64,000 nt of DNA from Paraburkholderia sediminicola (GCF_902859805.1 NZ_CADIKC010000011.1:62001-126000); one strand, 5' to 3'. Counted from the stretch's first letter, positions 8,516-18,086 are shown. A program made the numbers and translations. Notes: a model not told the origin generated them from the letters alone.

Positions 8516-10384
8516 TCAGGCAGCGAGCTTTCCTTCGAGGGCGAGCTTGGTCTCGGTCAAGGCCGGCGGCAGACCTTGCTGCAATGTGTCAAACAGCTCG
8601 GTATGAAGCGCGAGTTCGGCGCGCCAGGCTGCGTCGTCGACCGAGATCACCTGCTGGAATTGCTCGCGGCTGAAATCCAGGCCGCGCCAGTCGATGTCCT
8701 CATAGTGCGGCGACACGCCGAATGCGTGTTCCTCACCTTGCGCCTGACCTTCGATGCGCCCGACCATCCAGCTCAACACGCGCATGTTCTCGCCGAAGCC
8801 CGGCCAGACGAACTTGCCGTCCGCGCCCTTGCGGAACCAGTTGACGCAGAAAATCTTCGGCAGCTTCGCGTTCAGTTTCTCGAGACGCTCGCCGGTTTTC
8901 AGCCAGTGCCCGAAGTAGTCGCTCATGTTGTAGCCGCAGAACGGCAGCATCGCGAACGGGTCGCGGCGCACTACGCCCTGCTGCCCCGCCGCGGCTGCGG
9001 TCGTTTCCGAGCCCATGGTGGCTGCCATGTAGACGCCTTCGACCCAGTTGCGCGCTTCGGTGACGAGCGGCACGGTGGTCGAACGGCGGCCGCCGAAAAT
9101 GAACGCGTCAATCGCGACGCCCGCAGGGTTCTCCCAGTCGGCATCGATCGACGGACATTGCGAAGCCGGCGCCGTGAAGCGAGCGTTCGGGTGCGCAGCC
9201 TTGCGCCCGCTCTCCTTCGCGCTCGCCGGCGTCCAGTCCTTGCCCTGCCAGTCAATCAGGTGCGCGGGCGGCTCTTCGGTCATGCCTTCCCACCAGACGT
9301 CGCCGTCGTCGGTCAGCGCGACATTCGTGAAGATGACGTTTTCCCTCAGCGTGGCCATTGCGTTGAAGTTGGTCTTTTCGCTCGTGCCGGGCGCGACGCC
9401 GAAATAGCCCGCCTCCGGATTGATCGCGTAGAGACGCCCGTCCTTACCCGGCTTGATCCATGCAATATCGTCGCCGATCGTGGAGATTTTCCAGCCGTTC
9501 AGACCTTCCGGCGGAATCAGCATCGCGAAATTGGTCTTGCCGCAAGCCGACGGAAACGCCGCCGCGACGTGATGCTTCTGCCCTTGCGGCGACGTCACGC
9601 CGAGAATCAGCATGTGTTCGGCGAGCCAGCCTTCGGCACGGCCCATCGTGGACGCGATACGCAGCGCAAAACACTTTTTGCCGAGCAACGCGTTGCCGCC
9701 GTAGCCCGAGCCGTAGCTCCAGATTTCGCGCGATTCGGGGAAATGAACGATGTATTTGGTGTCGTTGCACGGCCACGGAACGTCTTTCTCGCCCGCCGCG
9801 AGCGGTGCGCCGACCGAGTGCACACACGGCACGAACTCGCCGTCTTCGCCCAGCACCTCGTACACCTTGCGACCCATGCGCGTCATGATGCGCATGTTGG
9901 TGACCACGTACGGGCTGTCGCTCAACTCGACACCGATGTGCGCGATCGGTGAACCGAGCGGCCCCATCGAAAACGGCACCACATACATGGTGCGGCCGCG
10001 CATGGCGCCGTCGAAGAGGCCGTTGAGCGTTGCGCGCATCTCAGCCGGTTCGATCCAGTTATTGGTCGGCCCGGCATCCTCACGACGCTGCGAGCAGATG
10101 TAGGTGCGGTCTTCGACACGCGCCACGTCCGACGGATCGGACCACGCGAGATAGGAATTGGGACGTTTGGCGGGATTGAGCTTCTTGAGGGTGCCGGCTT
10201 CGACCATCTGGGCACACAGGCGGTCGTACTCTTCCTGTGAACCGTCGCACCAGACGATTCGATCGGGTTGGGTCACGGCGGCAACGCGCTGGACCCACTC
10301 GATCAGTTTTCGGTGTTTGACCCACTCGGGCGCCCCTGCGGACGCCTCGATGGTGGGCTGTCCTTCGAATGAGGGATGATTCAT
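8516..10384 (-). CDS. pckG: Phosphoenolpyruvate carboxykinase (GTP)
   Basis: Converts oxaloacetate and GTP to phosphoenolpyruvate, CO2 and GDP, the entry step of gluconeogenesis. The protein is 622 aa, the normal length of the GTP-dependent class. The hallmark P-loop FPSACGKTNFAML sits near residue 285, with a GDDIAWI segment after it. The N-terminal substrate loop (RTMYVVPFSMGPLGSP) and the C-terminal FGENMRVLSWMVGR region are also recognisable. GGAGACAG precedes the ATG. It is transcribed away from the dehydrogenase gene. Confidence 0.96.
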   Translation of the reverse strand: MNHPSFEGQPTIEASAGAPEWVKHRKLIEWVQRVAAVTQPDRIVWCDGSQEEYDRLCAQMVEAGTLKKLNPAKRPNSYLAWSDPSDVARVEDRTYICSQRREDAGPTNNWIEPAEMRATLNGLFDGAMRGRTMYVVPFSMGPLGSPIAHIGVELSDSPYVVTNMRIMTRMGRKVYEVLGEDGEFVPCVHSVGAPLAAGEKDVPWPCNDTKYIVHFPESREIWSYGSGYGGNALLGKKCFALRIASTMGRAEGWLAEHMLILGVTSPQGQKHHVAAAFPSACGKTNFAMLIPPEGLNGWKISTIGDDIAWIKPGKDGRLYAINPEAGYFGVAPGTSEKTNFNAMATLRENVIFTNVALTDDGDVWWEGMTEEPPAHLIDWQGKDWTPASAKESGRKAAHPNARFTAPASQCPSIDADWENPAGVAIDAFIFGGRRSTTVPLVTEARNWVEGVYMAATMGSETTAAAAGQQGVVRRDPFAMLPFCGYNMSDYFGHWLKTGERLEKLNAKLPKIFCVNWFRKGADGKFVWPGFGENMRVLSWMVGRIEGQAQGEEHAFGVSPHYEDIDWRGLDFSREQFQQVISVDDAAWRAELALHTELFDTLQQGLPPALTETKLALEGKLAA

Positions 10385-10760
10385 CGACCTGTCTCCGTTT
10401 TGAAAGCAATAGAAAAACGGTACAAGCCCAGAGACGCTGCATGCGAGAGGCGTTCAATTCATTGCGTCGACATTTTTTCAAGCCGACGCGCAATTGTGCA
10501 GGTCATCGTGGGCCACACAGCCCGTTGCGCGGAGGTTCCAGCCGACGGCCGTCTGCAACCGTCTGTAAAGCGACTTGCCTCAACACGCAACAAACTGTTA
10601 AAAACGATGTCAATCGGCCTTGCCGTGGCGCTGCCGTTCTACGCGGCAGCTTCTACAGTAAGGCATTCAGCCAGACCGGCATGTGACCTGGGTCACATGG
10701 TGGGACAGTCAGCATAACACTCGGTTCCGCACCGCTATGGTGCACCGCAAGACACATACC
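10385..10760. other. Divergent intergenic region pckG / dehydrogenase
   Basis: A 376-base region carrying the promoters of pckG (reverse) and the hydroxyacid dehydrogenase (forward). No clear operator, RNA gene or extra ORF could be supported. Confidence 0.5.
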
Positions 10761-11774
10761 ATGAAGATTGCCATCCTCGACGATTACCAGGACGCCGTCC
10801 GCAAGCTCGACTGCTTTCAACTGCTGGCCGACCATGAGGTCAAGGTTTTCAACAACACCGTCCGCGGTCTCGGCCAGCTGGCGAGCCGTCTTTCCGAAGT
10901 CGACGCACTCGTCCTGATTCGCGAACGCACCCGCATCAGCTCGCAACTACTCGATAAGTTGCCACGTTTGCGCATGATCAGCCAAACCGGCAAAGTCTCC
11001 AGCCATATCGATCTGGCAGCCTGTACCGAGCGCGGCATTGCCGTGCTGGAAGGCAGCGGCTCACCGATCGCGCCGGCCGAACTGACGTGGGCTCTCATCA
11101 TGGCCGCTCAACGACGGATTCCGCAATACGTAGCAAACCTTAAGCAAGGAGCCTGGCAGCAGTCCGGTTTGAAGACATCGGCGTTGCCGCCGAACTTCGG
11201 TTTGGGCCAGGTGCTGCGCGGTCAAACACTGGGGATTTGGGGTTACGGCAAGATCGGCCGCTTGCTTGCCGGATACGGCAAGGCATTCGGCATGAACGTG
11301 TTGATCTGGGGCCGCGAGCATTCGCGCGAAGCGGCGCGCGCGGACGGCTATGGCGTGGCCGAGAGCCGCGAAGCGTTGTTCGAGCAGAGCGATGTGCTGT
11401 CGTTGCACCTGCGACTACACGACGACACGCGCGGCATCGTCAAGCAGGAAGACCTGATGCGGATGAAGCCGACCGCGTTGCTCGTGAACACGAGCCGGGC
11501 CGAATTGCTCGACGACAACGCACTCGTCAATGCCTTGTCGCACAACCGCCCGGGAATGGTCGCGATCGACGTCTACGAAAGCGAGCCGATTCTGCAGGGC
11601 TACAGCCTGCTGCGCATGGAGAATGTGATCTGCACGCCGCACATCGGCTACGTGGAGCGCGAGAGCTACGAGTTGTACTTCACCGCTGCATTTCAGAACA
11701 TTCTCGCGTTCGACGCCGGCGATACGTCGAGCGTGGCGAATCCGGAAGCGTTGCAAGGCGGGCGCCGGCGTTAA
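10761..11774 (+). CDS. D-isomer-specific 2-hydroxyacid dehydrogenase
   Basis: An NAD(P)-dependent oxidoreductase of the phosphoglycerate/formate dehydrogenase fold, 337 aa. The ATG at 10761 gives MKIAILDDYQDAVRKLDC, the typical start; 26 upstream in-frame codons are discarded. The nucleotide-binding segment is LGIWGYGKIGRLLAGYG (GxGxxG) near residue 155. The catalytic Arg and Glu regions lie in VNTSRAELLDD and DVYESEPI, and the His in CTPHIGY. Members with this sequence style are annotated only broadly; the true substrate cannot be deduced. It stands alone on this strand. Confidence 0.88.
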   Translation: MKIAILDDYQDAVRKLDCFQLLADHEVKVFNNTVRGLGQLASRLSEVDALVLIRERTRISSQLLDKLPRLRMISQTGKVSSHIDLAACTERGIAVLEGSGSPIAPAELTWALIMAAQRRIPQYVANLKQGAWQQSGLKTSALPPNFGLGQVLRGQTLGIWGYGKIGRLLAGYGKAFGMNVLIWGREHSREAARADGYGVAESREALFEQSDVLSLHLRLHDDTRGIVKQEDLMRMKPTALLVNTSRAELLDDNALVNALSHNRPGMVAIDVYESEPILQGYSLLRMENVICTPHIGYVERESYELYFTAAFQNILAFDAGDTSSVANPEALQGGRRR

Positions 11775-11806
11775 TTTTCGGCGTTAGTCCCGCGCCACCG
11801 CTCACC

Positions 11807-12682
11807 TCAGCGCGCTTCGTGCGCGCCGGCTTCCAGCAGATCGGGCATGCGTTCCAGAAAGGTCTCGCCGTCAGTGCGGCCGAGGTTGTACGCGTGCACC
11901 ATCTGCGAGGGGCTCGTGTAGTCCCAACTCGAAATGGGCACCTTGCGCGACGGTTGCACGTAGAGCCGTTGCTGCACGCCGTGCGGCACGACGAACATCT
12001 GCGGCCGCGGATAAAGGCGCGTGACCATCACCAGCACGTTGCCGGGCGCATCGGCGTCGAGCGCGCCGACCGGCACGTTGTCGACCATCCCGCCATCGAG
12101 CACCGGCCGGCCGTTGCGCCGTAAAACGGGCGTGAACGGCGGCGTACTCGACGATTGCAGGATCAGATCGGCGAGATCCTCAACGCTCGCGCAATCCTGC
12201 GCGCGCACGAATTCCGGATGAAAGCCGAGCGTCTGACCCAAGGTTGGATGCAGCGTTTTGCGCACGTATTTCTCGATGTTGTACGCGATCAGACCGGCGG
12301 CAACGGCGCTGCGCGCGCCAAGCCAGCGCGGTAGATGCGACACGCCGATGCGGATTTCGGGCGCGTCGGCGAGCGTGGAAAATTTGTCGCGGTAGATATC
12401 GAGCAGCGCCTGCCGGTAGATCCGGTAGTGCGGGAAAACCGATTCGCCACGCAGCAGATTGCCCCAGTAGGCGTTGCGGGTGTTGTGGCGCAGCGCGTCT
12501 TCGTAATAGCGCATGACCCAGTCGGAATCGCGCGTGTAGAGCATGCACGCGGTAGCGGCGCCGGCCGAAATGCCGGCGATGACGCGCGGACGGATATCCA
12601 GCTCCGGCTGCACCACGTCCCAGAATCCCGCCTGCCACCAGCAGCGATTGCCGCCGCCGGCGAATACGACCTGATCGAACAT
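11807..12682 (-). CDS. Patatin-like phospholipase
   Basis: A predicted lipid acyl hydrolase of 291 aa. The oxyanion-hole glycine run is AGGGNRCWWQAG (residues 8-19), the nucleophile elbow GISAG holds Ser39, and the catalytic Asp is in VLDGGMVDNVP (about residue 195), so the full Ser-Asp dyad is present. There is no signal peptide, implying a cytosolic protein. It lies 44 bases downstream of a thioesterase gene on the same strand, suggesting a two-gene lipid-related operon. Confidence 0.9.
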   Translation of the reverse strand: MFDQVVFAGGGNRCWWQAGFWDVVQPELDIRPRVIAGISAGAATACMLYTRDSDWVMRYYEDALRHNTRNAYWGNLLRGESVFPHYRIYRQALLDIYRDKFSTLADAPEIRIGVSHLPRWLGARSAVAAGLIAYNIEKYVRKTLHPTLGQTLGFHPEFVRAQDCASVEDLADLILQSSSTPPFTPVLRRNGRPVLDGGMVDNVPVGALDADAPGNVLVMVTRLYPRPQMFVVPHGVQQRLYVQPSRKVPISSWDYTSPSQMVHAYNLGRTDGETFLERMPDLLEAGAHEAR

Positions 12683-12726
12683 CTTGGCTTTTTCCTCTAA
12701 TACAGCTTGCTGGCCCGTTTCAGGTG

Positions 12727-13131
12727 TCAGTCGAGCAGCGCGTAGGTGGTTGTAGCGTGGACGGCCATGTTGCCGGCCTCGTCGAATAACTCGACTTCGC
12801 CGAATACGAGATTGCGGCCCATGCGCAGCACGCGCGCGGTGATCAGCACGTCGCCGTTGCGGACCGCACGCATGAAACTGATGTTCAGCGAGACGGTGCT
12901 CATCGGCTTGAAGCCGCCGAGCGCGGCCGAAATCGCGACGATCATTGCCGTGTCGGCGGCCGCCATGAAGACTTGCCCGCAGATCACGCCGCCGGAATGG
13001 CGCAGTCCGCCGGAAAACGGCAGACGCAACGTCGCACTTTCTTCGTCGACCTTGACCGGGGTCAGCGTGAGCGCGCGGACCCAGGGTGCGAGGATGCGGT
13101 CGAGCAGCTCGTTAATCTCTTTATCATCCAT
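12727..13131 (-). CDS. PaaI-family hotdog thioesterase
   Basis: A 134-residue acyl-CoA thioesterase-like protein from ATG 13131 (MDDKEINELLDRILAPW). The hotdog core shows LRHSGGVICGQVFMAAADTAM, matching the PaaI helix with its catalytic Asp, then SLNISFMRAV and the FGEVELFDEAG strand. The longest open frame adds 22 N-terminal residues that lack family character. It is probably transcribed together with the downstream patatin gene. Confidence 0.85.
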   Translation of the reverse strand: MDDKEINELLDRILAPWVRALTLTPVKVDEESATLRLPFSGGLRHSGGVICGQVFMAAADTAMIVAISAALGGFKPMSTVSLNISFMRAVRNGDVLITARVLRMGRNLVFGEVELFDEAGNMAVHATTTYALLD

Positions 13132-13260
13132 GGCGGTCCCCGGTCGAAAGCCGCGCGACGCTTCGCGCGGCAGGTATCCGCGACATGATACCGGCACGGC
13201 GAACCGCGCGCCTTCCTGGTGCGTACGGCCGGCAGCGCAGGTGCCTGCTCACGGCTCTTC

Positions 13261-13280
13261 CAGATTTTTTAAGAAATCTG
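13261..13280. repeat. Short inverted repeat before the tRNA promoter
   Basis: CAGATTT and AAATCTG form perfect 7-base arms around a 6-base AT-rich loop, just upstream of the tRNA-Lys promoter. It may be an AT-rich upstream element or a weak hairpin. Confidence 0.3.
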
Positions 13281-13290
13281 CTAAAGGGGC

Positions 13291-13319
13291 TTGGCAATCT
13301 CGGAAAGTTTCGGCATAAT
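13291..13319 (+). promoter_or_regulatory. Sigma70 promoter of tRNA-Lys
   Basis: TTGGCA (13291-13296) and CATAAT (13314-13319) are separated by exactly 17 bases. The mature tRNA begins 13 bases after the -10 box, so transcription would start a few bases upstream of the tRNA. Confidence 0.78.
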
Positions 13320-13332
13320 TTCGCTTCTGTTG

Positions 13333-13408
13333 GGGGCGTTAGCTCAGTTGGTAGAGCAGCGGACTCTTAATCCGTAGGTCGAGTGTTCGAGTCACTCACG
13401 CCCCACCA
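13333..13408 (+). tRNA. tRNA-Lys (anticodon CUU)
   Basis: The 76-base sequence folds as a full cloverleaf. The acceptor is GGGGCGT paired with ACGCCCC, the D-arm contains AGCTCAGTTGGTAGAGC, and the anticodon loop CTCTTAA gives CUU. The T-arm is GAGTG-TTCGAGT-CACTC, and the gene encodes its own CCA end. It has its own promoter and terminator. Confidence 0.97.
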
Positions 13409-13419
13409 AAGCATTCAAC

Positions 13420-13450
13420 AAAAAGCCCGGTCCTTGCGACTGGGCTTTTT
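13420..13450 (+). terminator. Rho-independent terminator after tRNA-Lys
   Basis: AAAAAGCCCGGT and ACTGGGCTTTTT pair around a short loop, ending in a T-run 40 bases after the tRNA. It is nearly symmetrical. Confidence 0.85.
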
Positions 13451-13548
13451 GCTTTGCGCTCTGCGGCACGGCCGCCGTGCGGGCAAGCCGACTCCGCATT
13501 CCCCGACATGCCATCGTGACCCAAGATTCGAAGCGCCGGAGCCCCACC

Positions 13549-14295
13549 ATGTCCAAATCAAAACTCAACCCCGCCGATCTGGCTACGCCGCTCTCCGAAG
13601 AAGAGTTCGACGAACTCGATGAGTTTCTGGTTTCCGACGTAACGTCGGAAGACACGCTGACGATCGAGGGGCTCGACGGGTATCTGACCGCGATGGCCAT
13701 CGGACCGACTACCGTGCCGCCCAGTTACTGGCTGCCGGGCGTGTGGGGCCCGAGTGAGAATGACGCTCCCGCATTCGAAACAACGGATCAGGCGCAGCAC
13801 ATTCTCGGGCTGATCTTGCGGAACATGAACGGCATCGTCATCAGCCTGGAAGATGACCCCGATGAGTTCGAACCGGTGTTCGGCTTCAGCCGCGTTGACG
13901 ACAGTGAACGCGAATACATCGACGGCGAAGCGTGGGCTTTCGGCTTTATGCAGGGTCTCTCAGTGGTTCGAGCGGACTGGCAGGCGCTGTTCGATAGCGA
14001 GAAGGGTCGGGAATGGTTGAGTCCGCTACATCTGATGGGCTCAGAGGAGCTTACGCCGGAAGAGCAGCAGTTGATCGACACGCCAGAACAGCGTGAAGCT
14101 CTCACCAAACAGATTCCCGCCAGCGTCGCCGCGATTTATCGTTTCTGGCTGCCGCACCGTCAGGCAGTCCATGAGCGAAAGCTCGCTGCCGCGAAGCTGC
14201 GCACCGAACCCAAGGTCGGCCGCAACGATCCCTGTCCGTGCGGCAGCGGCAAGAAATTCAAGAAATGCTGCGGCGCTGCGGATACGCTTCACTGA
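13549..14295 (+). CDS. YecA/UPF0149 family protein with SEC-C zinc motif
   Basis: A 248-residue protein from ATG 13549 (MSKSKLNPADLATPLSEEEF); earlier in-frame codons are not conserved-looking. The UPF0149/YecA domain covers about residues 15-180, with GLDGYLTAMAIGP and the WLPGVWG region. The C-terminus has the SEC-C zinc motif GRNDPCPCGSGKKFKKCCG. Proteins with this metal-binding tail associate with SecA-like or ribosomal partners; the precise role here is unknown. It stands alone downstream of tRNA-Lys. Confidence 0.85.
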   Translation: MSKSKLNPADLATPLSEEEFDELDEFLVSDVTSEDTLTIEGLDGYLTAMAIGPTTVPPSYWLPGVWGPSENDAPAFETTDQAQHILGLILRNMNGIVISLEDDPDEFEPVFGFSRVDDSEREYIDGEAWAFGFMQGLSVVRADWQALFDSEKGREWLSPLHLMGSEELTPEEQQLIDTPEQREALTKQIPASVAAIYRFWLPHRQAVHERKLAAAKLRTEPKVGRNDPCPCGSGKKFKKCCGAADTLH

Positions 14296-14381
14296 AAGCA
14301 ATTTCCTTCAATACACCCCGCCCCATCGCCCGATACCGTTGAGCGTCGCAAATCCTGCGCACTCACGTATCGAGGCATCAG

Positions 14382-14969
14382 ATGACTGTCCTACTCTCCA
14401 TGGCCGCCTTCGCGTTGGCCTCGTCGATTTCTCCCGGGCCGGTCAATGTCGTCGCGCTGAGTGCCGGCGCACAGCATGGGTTCGCCGCAAGCATGCGGCA
14501 TGTGACCGGCGCGACCGTCGGGTTCACGCTGTTGTTGTTGCTCATCGGTCTGGGGCTGCACGAGTTGCTCGCGCATTTCCCCAATCTGATCGACATCGTC
14601 AAATGGGCCGGCGTGGGGTTCCTGCTTTACATGGCCTACAAACTCGCCGTCGACGACGGCAAGCTCGGCGCGGACAAGCCCACTCGCGGACCATCCTTCG
14701 CCTACGGCGCAGCGATGCAATGGCTCAATCCGAAGGCGTGGCTCGCGTCGCTGGCCGGCATGGGCGCCTACGCGGCGGATGGCGATGGCCGGCTCGTCTG
14801 GCAATTCACCGTCGTGTACTTCGTGGTCTGCTATCTGTCGATTGCCAGTTGGGCGTATGCCGGCACGTTCCTGCGTCGGTACTTGCAGGAGCCGAAGCGC
14901 GTGAGGTTTTTCAATCGCGTGATGGCGGCTTTGCTCGCGGCTAGCGCGTTGTATTTACTGATCGCGTGA
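14382..14969 (+). CDS. LysE-family translocator
   Basis: An integral membrane exporter of 195 aa. It has the signature SSISPGPVNVVALSAG near the N-terminus and about five to six hydrophobic segments. A conserved QWLNPKAWLASLAG loop occurs mid-protein. Substrate unknown. It converges with an AraC-family regulator gene whose stop lies 22 bases away; such pairs are frequent, but control is not shown here. Confidence 0.88.
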   Translation: MTVLLSMAAFALASSISPGPVNVVALSAGAQHGFAASMRHVTGATVGFTLLLLLIGLGLHELLAHFPNLIDIVKWAGVGFLLYMAYKLAVDDGKLGADKPTRGPSFAYGAAMQWLNPKAWLASLAGMGAYAADGDGRLVWQFTVVYFVVCYLSIASWAYAGTFLRRYLQEPKRVRFFNRVMAALLAASALYLLIA

Positions 14970-14990
14970 CGCGAAACACGCGTCCGCAAT

Positions 14991-15836
14991 TCAACTGCGG
15001 TACTGCCCCGGCGTTGCCGCGACCAGCCGCTTGAACGTCCGCTGTAAATGCGCCTGATCGGCGAAGCCCGCATCGAGCGCGACGTCCGCGATCGGATGGC
15101 CGCGCCGGAGTTGCGCGCGGCTGTACTGGATGCGTCGGTTGATCAGATACGCGTGCGGCGTCATGCCGTAACGCCGTTTGAACGCGCGGATCAAGTGCGA
15201 AGCAGATAGCTCAGCCGCCTCGCAGACATCCTCCAGCTTCAGCGGACGGGTGCAATTTTCGGCGATGAATTCCGCGGCTCGCGCGAGTTGGCCGCTCGCA
15301 TCGTCGGACGGCAAGGGCGCCGGATTCAACTTTTGCTGCACTTCCGAGAAGAACGTGAGCGTAGCGCTTTCCTTGCGCATGGGCTCGCTGTCGCCGTCGA
15401 CCAGGATCGCGTAGAGACGGTTCAAGCCGTCGAACAACGCCGGGTCCGTCGTCATGGTCTGCGAGAAAGCGCGAAACGCGTGGTTGTCGCTGAAACCCAG
15501 GTCGTGTTGCAGACCCGTGAACCAATCAACGTCCACATGCAGCATCCGATACGACCAGCGTTCGTCTGCAACCGGGTTGCATGCGTGCACGTCGTCCGGA
15601 TTCATCATCACGACCGCACCGGCGCCGATCCATTCACTCGCGTGACGATTCACGTACACGCTACGGCCGCCGGTGACCGCGCCGATCGAGAACGTCTCGT
15701 GCGAGTGTTTGGCATAGCAGACCTCGCGGCCGTCTTCGATGGAACGCGCTTCGATAAACGGCAACGCGTCGTCGCGCCAGAATTTCGGCGACGCAGCCGT
15801 CACCGCTGAATTACTCCAGTCATTCGTCCCGCTCAT
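14991..15836 (-). CDS. AraC-family transcriptional regulator
   Basis: A 281-residue regulator from ATG 15836, preceded by GAGGAG; the longer open frame adds 31 unlikely residues. An N-terminal cupin-like effector domain (KHSHETFSIGAVTGG) is followed by two helix-turn-helix segments (LKLEDVCEAAELSASHLIRA and HPIADVALDAGFADQAHLQR), ending with the ATPGQYR family terminus. It probably controls the convergent LysE gene or itself; no operator was identified. Confidence 0.88.
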   Translation of the reverse strand: MSGTNDWSNSAVTAASPKFWRDDALPFIEARSIEDGREVCYAKHSHETFSIGAVTGGRSVYVNRHASEWIGAGAVVMMNPDDVHACNPVADERWSYRMLHVDVDWFTGLQHDLGFSDNHAFRAFSQTMTTDPALFDGLNRLYAILVDGDSEPMRKESATLTFFSEVQQKLNPAPLPSDDASGQLARAAEFIAENCTRPLKLEDVCEAAELSASHLIRAFKRRYGMTPHAYLINRRIQYSRAQLRRGHPIADVALDAGFADQAHLQRTFKRLVAATPGQYRS

Positions 15837-15998
15837 CTCGCGCTCCTCGGTCAGGCGCTTTATTCCGTCGCAACTTTGTCGCCGCAGCACAGCCGGCGCG
15901 AACCACATCGTAACGGTCCAAACCGCCACGGACTAGCGTCGAACGCATCGCGCCCACAGGAAATCCCGAAAGTCCACGCTTGCTAATCTCAAAACACA

Positions 15999-16015
15999 TA
16001 GTTATATTATGACTA
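15999..16015 (+). promoter_or_regulatory. AT-rich dyad and -10-like box before the PadR gene
   Basis: TAGT-N9-ACTA spans 15999-16015 and encloses TATATT. This is the only AT-rich stretch upstream of the PadR operon (start 16050). A further ACTAG follows near 16030. It is suited to a self-regulated promoter, though it does not match the classic ATGT-N8-ACAT PadR site. Confidence 0.35.
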
Positions 16016-16049
16016 GATCAACAAAGACTAGCCTGCAACCCCTTTAACT

Positions 16050-16709
16050 ATGGTCCGCCACTCTCCGCTCGCCCTCGCCGTTCTCGCCATGCTGACTGAA
16101 GCGCCGATGCATCCGTACCGGATGCAGCAGCTCATCAAGGCACGCGGCAAGGACGAGGTCATCAACGTCGGCCAGCGCAACAGCCTGTACCAAACCATCG
16201 ATCGCCTGGTGCGCGGCGACCTGATCGCCATCCGCGAGACTGAGCGCGACGGCGCGTTCCCCGAACGCACGGTCTACGAAATCACCGAAGCCGGCCGCGA
16301 CACCGGCCGTCTGTGGCTACGCGAGCAGCTTGCGCAACCCGCGCGCGATTTTCCGGCCTTTCCGGCCGCGCTCTCGTTCCTGCCGTTGCTCTCGCCTGAC
16401 GACGTGTGCCGTCAGCTCGATACCCGCGTCGGCGCACTCGAACGGGAATTGGCCCGGCTCGATGAAACCACCGCACAAGCCACCGAGGTGCAGGTGCCGC
16501 GGTTGTTCCTGCTGGAAGGTGAACTGGTGCGCGCGCAACTGGTTGTCGAACTGGAGTGGGTCCGCAGCGTGGTGGCCGATCTGAAGGCCGGCACGCTGAC
16601 CTGGAGCCAGGAATGGCTCGACGAAATTGCTCAACGTTTCATACTGCCGGCCGGTGAATACAAGTACCGGCTTGCCCAACCTGCCGCAAAGAAGGAGCCG
16701 AAGTCATGA
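16050..16709 (+). CDS. PadR-family transcriptional regulator
   Basis: A 219-residue repressor-type regulator. The N-terminal winged helix begins SPLALAVLAMLTEAPMHPYR and includes the wing segment RTVYEITEAGRDTGRLWL. A C-terminal helical dimerisation domain (about 100-200) follows. It overlaps the next gene by four bases (ATGA), so it is translationally coupled with the flavin monooxygenase it presumably represses. Confidence 0.9.
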   Translation: MVRHSPLALAVLAMLTEAPMHPYRMQQLIKARGKDEVINVGQRNSLYQTIDRLVRGDLIAIRETERDGAFPERTVYEITEAGRDTGRLWLREQLAQPARDFPAFPAALSFLPLLSPDDVCRQLDTRVGALERELARLDETTAQATEVQVPRLFLLEGELVRAQLVVELEWVRSVVADLKAGTLTWSQEWLDEIAQRFILPAGEYKYRLAQPAAKKEPKS

Positions 16710-18085
16710 GTCGTGAACCCATGGAGGTGATCGTGATCGGGGCCGGCACGGGCGGCCTCTGTCTGGCGCACGGCTTGAAGCGCGCCGGCATCACCGTGAA
16801 AGTCTATGAACGCGACCGCACGCGCGCGGACGGTTTGCAGGGCTATCGCGTCGGGATCAATCCGCACGGACTCGCGTCGCTGGAAGCATGTCTTCCGCCC
16901 GAACTCTATGCGACCTTTCTCGCGACCTGTGCGCGTACACCCGGCCACTTCAACATCCTGACCGAGCGCATGGCCGAATTGCTCACGGTACCGCTTGAAG
17001 ACGAATCGATGAGCGGCGGTAAATCGGTCAGTCGGATGACGCTCAGGCAAGTCCTGCTGACAGGTCTCGAAGCGCAAGTGCACTTCGACAAGACCTTCAC
17101 GTCGTACGAGCAGAACGACGACGGCAGCGTCACCGCGCATTTCGCGGATGGCACGCACGTGAGCGCCGATCTGCTGGTCGGTGCGGACGGCGCGCGTTCG
17201 AAAGTGCGCCGCCAACTTCTGCCGCATGCAAAGCTTGAAAACACCGGCATCGTCAGCATCGGCGCGAAGGTGCCGATGGACGAAACATCGCGCGCGCTGC
17301 TGCCGCCCAAAGTGCTTGACGGCATTACGCTAATCAACGCGCCGAAAGGCTACGGCGGCATCATCCATGTGATGGAATTTCCGTGGCGCGCGGACGGCGG
17401 CGGAATGAAGGAAGGCATCGGCAGCAACGACGCCGAGTTGCTCTCGGGCTGGCCCGGATTGCTCTACGACAACACGCGCGACTATCTGATGTGGGGTGTC
17501 TGGGGCGCACTGCACAACCTGCCGGCCGATCCCAAATCGCTCGGACCAGCGGCGTTACTCGCGCTCGCAACGCAGATCACCGATGGCTGGCATCCCAATC
17601 TGCGCGCCCTGATTCGCGCATCGGATCCTTCCACCACTTTCAGCGTCGACGTGCGCACGTCGGTGCCTGTCGACGCATGGCCGACTACCAACGTCACGGT
17701 CCTGGGTGACGCAGTGCATCTGATGACGCCGGGCCGCGGCGTCGGTGCGAACACCGCGCTGCGCGATGCAGCGCTACTCACCGCGCGTCTCGCCGACGCG
17801 CAGCAGGGCAAGCTGTCGGGTCATGACGCCGTAGCAGGTTACGAAGAGGAGATGCGCCGCTACGGTTTTCACGCGGTCGCGGAATCGCGCAAGCAGTTCG
17901 ATGCGCGCGGCGCGCTGCATCGGCCGGTAGTTGGAAGAATGGCGTTGAGCGCCATGCGCACCAGCTTGCGCGTAGTGAACAACGTGCCGATGCTCAAGCG
18001 TCGCATGATCGACGCCGAAAACGAATTTCGCGGCGTCGATCACAATGCGGCACCCGCCGCGCACGGTCAGCAATACGGCCAATAA
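16706..18085 (+). CDS. FAD-dependent aromatic/polyketide-type monooxygenase
   Basis: A 459-residue flavoprotein hydroxylase. The FAD-binding Rossmann motif is IVIGAGTGGLCLAHGLKRAG (GAGTGG at 12-17). The DG motif region is LLVGADGARSKVRRQLLP (about residue 160), and the GD motif is VLGDAVHLMTPGRGVGANTA (about residue 335). By family it hydroxylates an aromatic or polyketide-like compound using NAD(P)H and O2, and such enzymes also inactivate antibiotics. It is coupled to the PadR gene, suggesting ligand-induced expression. The substrate is unknown. Confidence 0.88.
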   Translation: MSREPMEVIVIGAGTGGLCLAHGLKRAGITVKVYERDRTRADGLQGYRVGINPHGLASLEACLPPELYATFLATCARTPGHFNILTERMAELLTVPLEDESMSGGKSVSRMTLRQVLLTGLEAQVHFDKTFTSYEQNDDGSVTAHFADGTHVSADLLVGADGARSKVRRQLLPHAKLENTGIVSIGAKVPMDETSRALLPPKVLDGITLINAPKGYGGIIHVMEFPWRADGGGMKEGIGSNDAELLSGWPGLLYDNTRDYLMWGVWGALHNLPADPKSLGPAALLALATQITDGWHPNLRALIRASDPSTTFSVDVRTSVPVDAWPTTNVTVLGDAVHLMTPGRGVGANTALRDAALLTARLADAQQGKLSGHDAVAGYEEEMRRYGFHAVAESRKQFDARGALHRPVVGRMALSAMRTSLRVVNNVPMLKRRMIDAENEFRGVDHNAAPAAHGQQYGQ

Positions 18086-18086
18086 G

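Noticed and set aside
8576..9952. 458-codon forward ORF
   Set aside because: It lies entirely antisense to pckG, whose motifs are unmistakable; the forward frame has no family signal and reflects high-GC codon bias.
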